Assembly: GCA_032358165.1 (NCBI GenBank) | Contig: JAALGY010000039.1 | Location: 1,550,001-1,614,000 of the forward strand | Source of the DNA: Diplosphaera chodatii | Lineage: Eukaryota; Chlorophyta; Trebouxiophyceae; Prasiolales; Stichococcaceae | DNA length: 64,000 nucleotides | Reading direction: 5' to 3' | Position numbers and translations under genes: made by a program | Shown: positions 59,001-64,000 of the stretch, in pieces | How the letters are laid out: every line of letters begins with the position of its first letter | Numbering within the stretch: position 1 is the first letter of the stretch | The notes under the pieces: model-generated | The model's input: the letters and a program-made list of their open reading frames with translations, nothing else | What the model was told of the DNA's origin: nothing | Databases searched by the model: none

Positions 59001-62000
59001 CTGGCGAGGCGCCTGGGATCCCTGAGGCGCCAGCACGGCAGCCAGGTACATAGTGTGCTTCTGTGCAGGGGTTGCAGTCACGCTCTTGATGCGCTGGAAC
59101 ACTTTGTCGAATGGAGACGGCACAAACAAGTCGGGTGAAGTTTTGACAAATTTCAGACACCTTCAGCAAGCGCCATCAGCGCACCTGCAGATTGCAGGAT
59201 TGCACGATGTGCTCACTGTGCAGACGCCGCATCTGCGGAGGCGGCGGCGGCTGAGGATGGCATCGCCCTGGCGGTGGGCGGCCCCAGCGACACCTTCGGC
59301 GCGGGCCTCCCGCAGCTGCGTGTCAGCCCAGCCTCTCTGCAGCCAAGGTGCTTGCTTGCCAACCATGCTATATCATGTCCAGCACAACCCATAGAGCCCT
59401 GGCATGTCTTTGTCATCTGCGTGTGTGGGCGCTGGGCCTGCAGCGTCATGGAACATGCCGTCAACTGCTGCTGCCATGTTAGCTGACATCATCCGACCTC
59501 TGTGCAGCTGGCATCCAATGAATGGCCGGCCAGCTTGACACATCTTCATATGCTTGCAAGTATAGAAGACGTTTCAACAATAGTAAATTGCGGAGCAACA
59601 TGCAGCACATCCATGACCTTTTCTCGCGAGCTGTGCATGATCGCACAGCTTGTAGGGCGAGGTGATGGAATCGCTGCATGTCTAGTAGAGGTCGATTGCA
59701 TGAATGTTGAGCAGCTTTTGCTGTGCCAATGTCGTCGGCATGGCACCAGCCTAAGGACCCAATTTGCGACGCACTGTCTTGAAAGCTAGGGAGGGGCAGA
59801 GCTCAGTGAGACCAATAGCAGAGGGCAGCACCACTGCAGTCCGGATCATGGCAATCTGTACAAGCGCAGGCGCTCCTACAGCCGAGAGTCGCTGGAGGAG
59901 CCATCGGAGCAGGGGCATGAGCAGGCGGGGGCGGGCGGCGCGGCGGAGGCGACGCAGGATGCTGGAAGCAGCCCCGCCGGCAGCGAGGCCGTGCGCAGCG
60001 CCATGGCCAACACGCGGACGGCTGAGCTGGCATCGCTCGCCGAGCAGGCGGACATCAGGTATAGCTTGACATGACTCGGCGCTGTTCGTCCTTTCGGTCT
60101 GTGGCAGTGGCATCAGCACGCTGATGACACCTGCGATGTCCAGGGACAAGAGCAAACAGTTTGCGAATACATTGCTTGAAGGGGCCTCGAGCGTGCGCTT
60201 GACCAGATGGACACAGCGTCGGAAAGCGATGCGGCGCTGGCGACATCAGCGGACGGCGGCCCCACGGCCACGCCACGGGACGTGCGGCGGGTGCGTCCTC
60301 TATATACACCCTGGCCGCAGACTCAGGACCCCAACTGGTGTCCGTGTGTGGCATGCTGTGTCTGGACACTGCTTTCCAGGCAGGTGCCTGCTGCTGCCCC
60401 TGCAGATAGCAGCAAGAGGGTATCTGGCAGCAACCTCCGGTGCTGCGGCTGCCTGTCCGAGGCCCTGTTTTGCTGGATGCAGTCGCTGATGCGGGGGCGG
60501 CGGGCGGCGGCGTGGCGGCACCTCAACGTGGTCGAGCGCGACGTGCTCATCGTCGTCACCGCCCTGTGCAAGGTGGCACACAGTTGTAGCAGCTTTGCAG
60601 CTGGGTGTTTACGGTTTCTAAAGGGACAGGAAGCCGTCTCAGAACCGCATACCATGAGTTGCCACACCCAGCAACAGCTGTGCATATTCTCAGCACCACC
60701 GTTGCAGATTGTAGCGGCCCGGCCCGTTTATGATACAATGCATCTGCTGCTGCACGCTGCATGACTGTACTTATGCAAGACTTGACTCGTCAATGAGCAG
60801 GGCAGGTGGGAAAATGCTTGAGGGTCAGCGATATCATCTGGCAGCAATGCTGCGTGTAGTTCATGCGTAGCATAGCTTGTTTGATGGCGCCACTGACCTA
60901 TCTGCATAATCCAGCACCACTGCACTGAAACATGCGCCATCTGCAGAAGTATTTCTGCATTCACATAGACGGTGTGCCCTGCTTCAGAAATCATGCTTCA
61001 GGGAACAGAGTGCTCCGCAGAGCGACAGCATGCAGCCTGCTGATGTCAAAGATGCTGCGCATCATCGCAGATGGCGGCGCGGGAGACAGGGTTCGGCGCC
61101 GTGGAGGCGTACATGCACCAGGGCAAGCTGCTGGCTCTGGACCTGGTGGTGCGGCTGCTGGAGAACCCGCTGCAGGTGACCAGCATGGTACCACGCCGGA
61201 ATACCAAACAAGCGTCCAGGCGGTACCGGGTTGTGGGTCGTGGTGCTGGCCCACTGTGCAAGCAACTAGTGACAAACGGCTTGCTCGTCCCTGACTTCGC
61301 ACATGTCACTGTGATGGACAGCAGCGCGGGCCAGCTGTCTCCTCAGACGCTGCCATACTGCTGGCAGCGTTTCAAGGAGTCAGCGTCGCGCTGCTGTCCA
61401 TACGACTGCCAACACCTACTCAGACACGATTCACACTAGCTGTCTTTCGTAGCGCGACAATGCCTGGCTGCTGCAACAGACCAACCGACAGGCGTCTGGC
61501 GACACCGAAGCTTGGCCATTGCAGCATCAGTGCAGCATCATTTTGGAGCAACTTCTGTCAGCGTCCAGGGTGTGAAGGTGCTCTGCTTGGCGCCTGCAGG
61601 CGTGGGGCAACATTCGGGCGGACATAGCGGAGCAGCTGCGCCTGCCGCTGTGCCTGGCGCTGCTCAAGAACTGCACCTCCCCCTACGACGAGGCCTACTC
61701 CCTGGTCAGCGGCTGCTCCCAAACAAGTGCTGTCTGCCATCCGCCTGTTTAGTGAATGCTGTCGTCCTGTAGCATCAAGCAGCACAGCAGTGTTGAAAGT
61801 CAAAAGAGTTTCTTTTCAGTAGAGCAGAGAGTCGATACAACAACACATGGTCAAGCCAGTGCCCTGCAAAACTTCCTCGAGCAGGCTGCACGGCTGTTTG
61901 GCGGGCTGCTGCTGCAGCCGCGGCTGCGCACGGGCCTAAAAGCGGAGCTGGGGGCGTTCTACCCGCTGCTGCTTTTGCGGCCCATGGAGAACGACAGGTG

Positions 62001-64000
62001 AAGGAATGCTGACCGAAAGGGTCAGCATTCTACATGTTTGAACCCGCTTTGACAGCCCCACACCACAATACAGCCTTTGCAGGATGCCTAGCTGTGTGAC
62101 CACGCACATTGTAATTTCCTCAATGCATCAATGCATCCAGAAGAAGGACGCATCACTGGCAGTGCAGTCCAGCTTCGTGCCTGTGCTTCGTTGTACAGCA
62201 GCAGTGGTGACACACGATGCAGTATCCAACTGCAATCACTGGGCGTCCTGGTGATGTAAGTCACTCACTGCAGGGTGGAGCCGGCGCAGCTGCGGTCGGC
62301 CCTGGAGGCGCTGGCGCGCCTGGCGGCCGACCCCCAGCTGCTGGTCGACTTCTTCGTCAACTACGACTGCGACCTGCAGGTGCAGCTCAAAGCGCTTACT
62401 GCCGCCACACCCTGGCTGTCTAGCCTGTACCCTGCTGTATCGAAATCGAAAGCACAATCTGTACTCTACTTCTGGCATTCAACCGATCGCAGGCTGCTGT
62501 GCTGGGATTGATGACTTCCCTCACTGATGCTAGCCCTGCCACTGCGTAGCTTGCTGCAAGTGATAGTTACCACATGCGAAGCCCGAGCATATGCTTTGCG
62601 AATTATCGAAGTCCGAGTCCGCAGTGGCAGATTGCTGCGATTGTGCTTTGCACACCATGAGTGCACAGCAGATTTGCAACGCTACTTTGTCCTCGAAGCG
62701 GCACTCATGAGTGCATGTAGCTGCCGTGACTATGTCAAAAGGTGTTGGTTCTTGTGGCCTTCCTCCAGACGCTTACTGCAGCCCTACTCCCATAGGTCTT
62801 GACACTGTTCCGCCCACGTCTGCAGGCCGCCAACCTGTTTGAGCGCACCGTCAAAGGCATCGCGCGCTGCGTGGTGGCCGCGCCCGCCGGGGACTCGCGG
62901 CTGACGGCGCAGAAGGCGCTGCTGGCGCTGCTGGAGTCGCTGGACGCCTGGGCGGGGCCCCTGAAGGTGAGGACAACCAACGGCTCACTGCAGGCCTGCG
63001 CTGTGCGATGATGGTGCACTCAGGGCGTGCAGCAATGCCCAGCAGCGTCGACTGTGCTGTCGGACCCGGCAGCACTGCGCCGCTGCGCACTCGCTGCACG
63101 CCTTTGTGCAGCAGCCTACCTGGTGCCTCAGTTGGAGTGTCCTCATACCGGTCTCACACACCACGAAGTGTACATCAACACCATGCAGTGCGAGCTCACT
63201 GTCTGGAGATGTCCAGCTCCCACAATGCCTGCAGGACGCAGCGCGGGACCTGGCAGAGGACGGCGACGAGGCGCACTCCGACGAGGAGTACGCATCGTCC
63301 ACCTGGCTGCGGCGGGCTAGTGCCAGCTCACGTGACGGCGGCGGCGGCGGCGGCGCCAGCGGCGGCAACTCGCCACTGGACGCGCCCGAGGAGGTGGCCC
63401 GTTTCGGGGTGGCCAAGGAGCGCAAGGGGCTGCGCTCAGCGGGCATCGCAGCCTTCAACAGGTACGCAACTCCCTTTAAGACTCTTTTTGAAGTGGATGC
63501 GATGCAGATTGCCCTGTGATTGAAGGCCACACAGGGACGCCGCATGCTTACCCGCTGGTAACAGCATTCACGGTGTGCAGTTGCACACTTGCATCACCAG
63601 GGCTAGCATGTTGCATCGACGAGTCAGAGGTGAGCCAACACAGCTCACCATTGTGACACCTTGCCTTGCAGCTCGTAGCTGAGCTTCATCCAATATGCTG
63701 CAGGGGTGCCATCAAGGGCGTGGCGGCACTGGTGGCTTCGGGCGTGGTGGAGCGCGACCCGGCGGCGCTGGCCGCCTTCCTGCGGGAGCATGAGCCCGAG
63801 CTGGACAAAACGCAGGTGTCAAGCCGTGAACTGATAATTTGGGGGCCCAATTCTCAGCCACTGCTGTTGCTGCTTTCAGATGCATGTGGGGGAGCTAGCT
63901 GGTGCGTGAAAGCACGCATGCTGCAGGTCAGTCCGCTGGCCGCACAGCGTGCACTGTACATAGGCGTGCGCTAGGCGTATTCCGCTTTCGCTGCAGCATG
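56097..64000 (+). CDS. BIG-type large ARF guanine-nucleotide exchange factor (partial)
   Basis: Activates ARF GTPases at the trans-Golgi to start vesicle budding. Exons: 56097-56292, 56525-56682, 56802-56873, 57083-57208, 57423-57545, 58152-58308, 58782-59045, 59224-59347, 59870-60058, 60182-60290, 60384-60572, 61071-61175, 61600-61704, 61885-61997, 62274-62379, 62826-62966, 63235-63461, 63704-63815 and 63880-63901, about 879 codons before the window ends. Residues 1-225 form the DCB domain (LVEPALGCLHKL, ARNALLQMLNTVLKH). A Pro/Ala/Ser-rich insert of about 280 residues follows. The HUS region includes LCLALLKNCTSPYDEAY, TGLKAELGAFYPLLLLR and the HUS box FFVNYDCD near residue 705. The Sec7 domain starts about residue 835 (GAIKGVAALVASG, FLREHEPELDKTQ); its catalytic Glu lies beyond the window. 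The donor after 57208 is GC (CAG/GCATGT), as phase requires. Confidence 0.94.
62004..62030. repeat. 11-bp inverted repeat just inside a BIG intron
   Basis: GAATGCTGACC at 62004-62014 and its exact reverse complement at 62020-62030 with a 5-nt loop, starting 7 nt after the donor of exon 61885-61997. It could form a hairpin close to the 5' splice site. Confidence 0.6.

Overview
This window is nuclear DNA from a eukaryote, most likely a GC-rich green alga (Chlorophyta). The genes are dense and carry many short exons with GT...AG introns, and acceptors are typically tgcag. Coding exons are rich in Ala, Gln, Gly and Pro. Introns and spacers carry TTTAGGG-type telomere-like motifs, and one 3' flank has a chlorophyte-style TGTAA poly(A) signal. 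A trebouxiophyte (Chlorella-like) source is only a guess. There are no prokaryotic operons, CRISPR arrays, rRNA genes or tRNA genes that I could recognise.

Layout, left to right. Positions 1-8.7 kb hold two tandem minus-strand copies of a U-box (E3 ubiquitin ligase) gene. The left copy is cut by the window edge and carries a 16-bp deletion relative to the right copy. Positions 9.3-20.4 kb hold one long minus-strand gene of about 27 exons, encoding about 1,856 aa. It has a Q-rich N-terminus, a zinc-ribbon-like exon and five copies of a module of about 50 residues that I do not recognise. Positions 20.4-25.1 kb are poor in recognisable genes. Positions 25.1-35.5 kb hold two tandem minus-strand GH5 endo-beta-mannanases with secretion signals and proline-rich C-termini. 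Positions 36.4-38.9 kb hold a plastid-targeted NAD(P)-binding atypical SDR, and 39.2-41.0 kb a doubtful minus-strand gene. Positions 42.1-45.0 kb encode a DHHC palmitoyltransferase (plus strand) and 45.7-46.4 kb a small single-pass membrane protein. Positions 46.9-51.5 kb encode an alpha/beta-hydrolase (minus), 52.3-52.7 kb a tiny Cys-rich membrane protein (plus), and 53.2-55.4 kb an unrecognised membrane-anchored protein (minus). From 56.1 kb to the window end lies a BIG-type large ARF-GEF (plus), cut off at the start of its Sec7 domain.

The genes are ordinary eukaryotic housekeeping and secretory functions rather than a pathway cluster. Themes that recur are membrane traffic and lipidation (BIG ARF-GEF, DHHC enzyme), wall-polysaccharide turnover (two mannanases) and local tandem duplication. 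Exon models were assembled by hand. I kept splice sites only where reading phase is consistent across neighbouring exons, and for the duplicated genes where the paralogue has the same boundaries. The most novel candidate is the repeated DGR/W-R-A-L module in the 11-kb gene.
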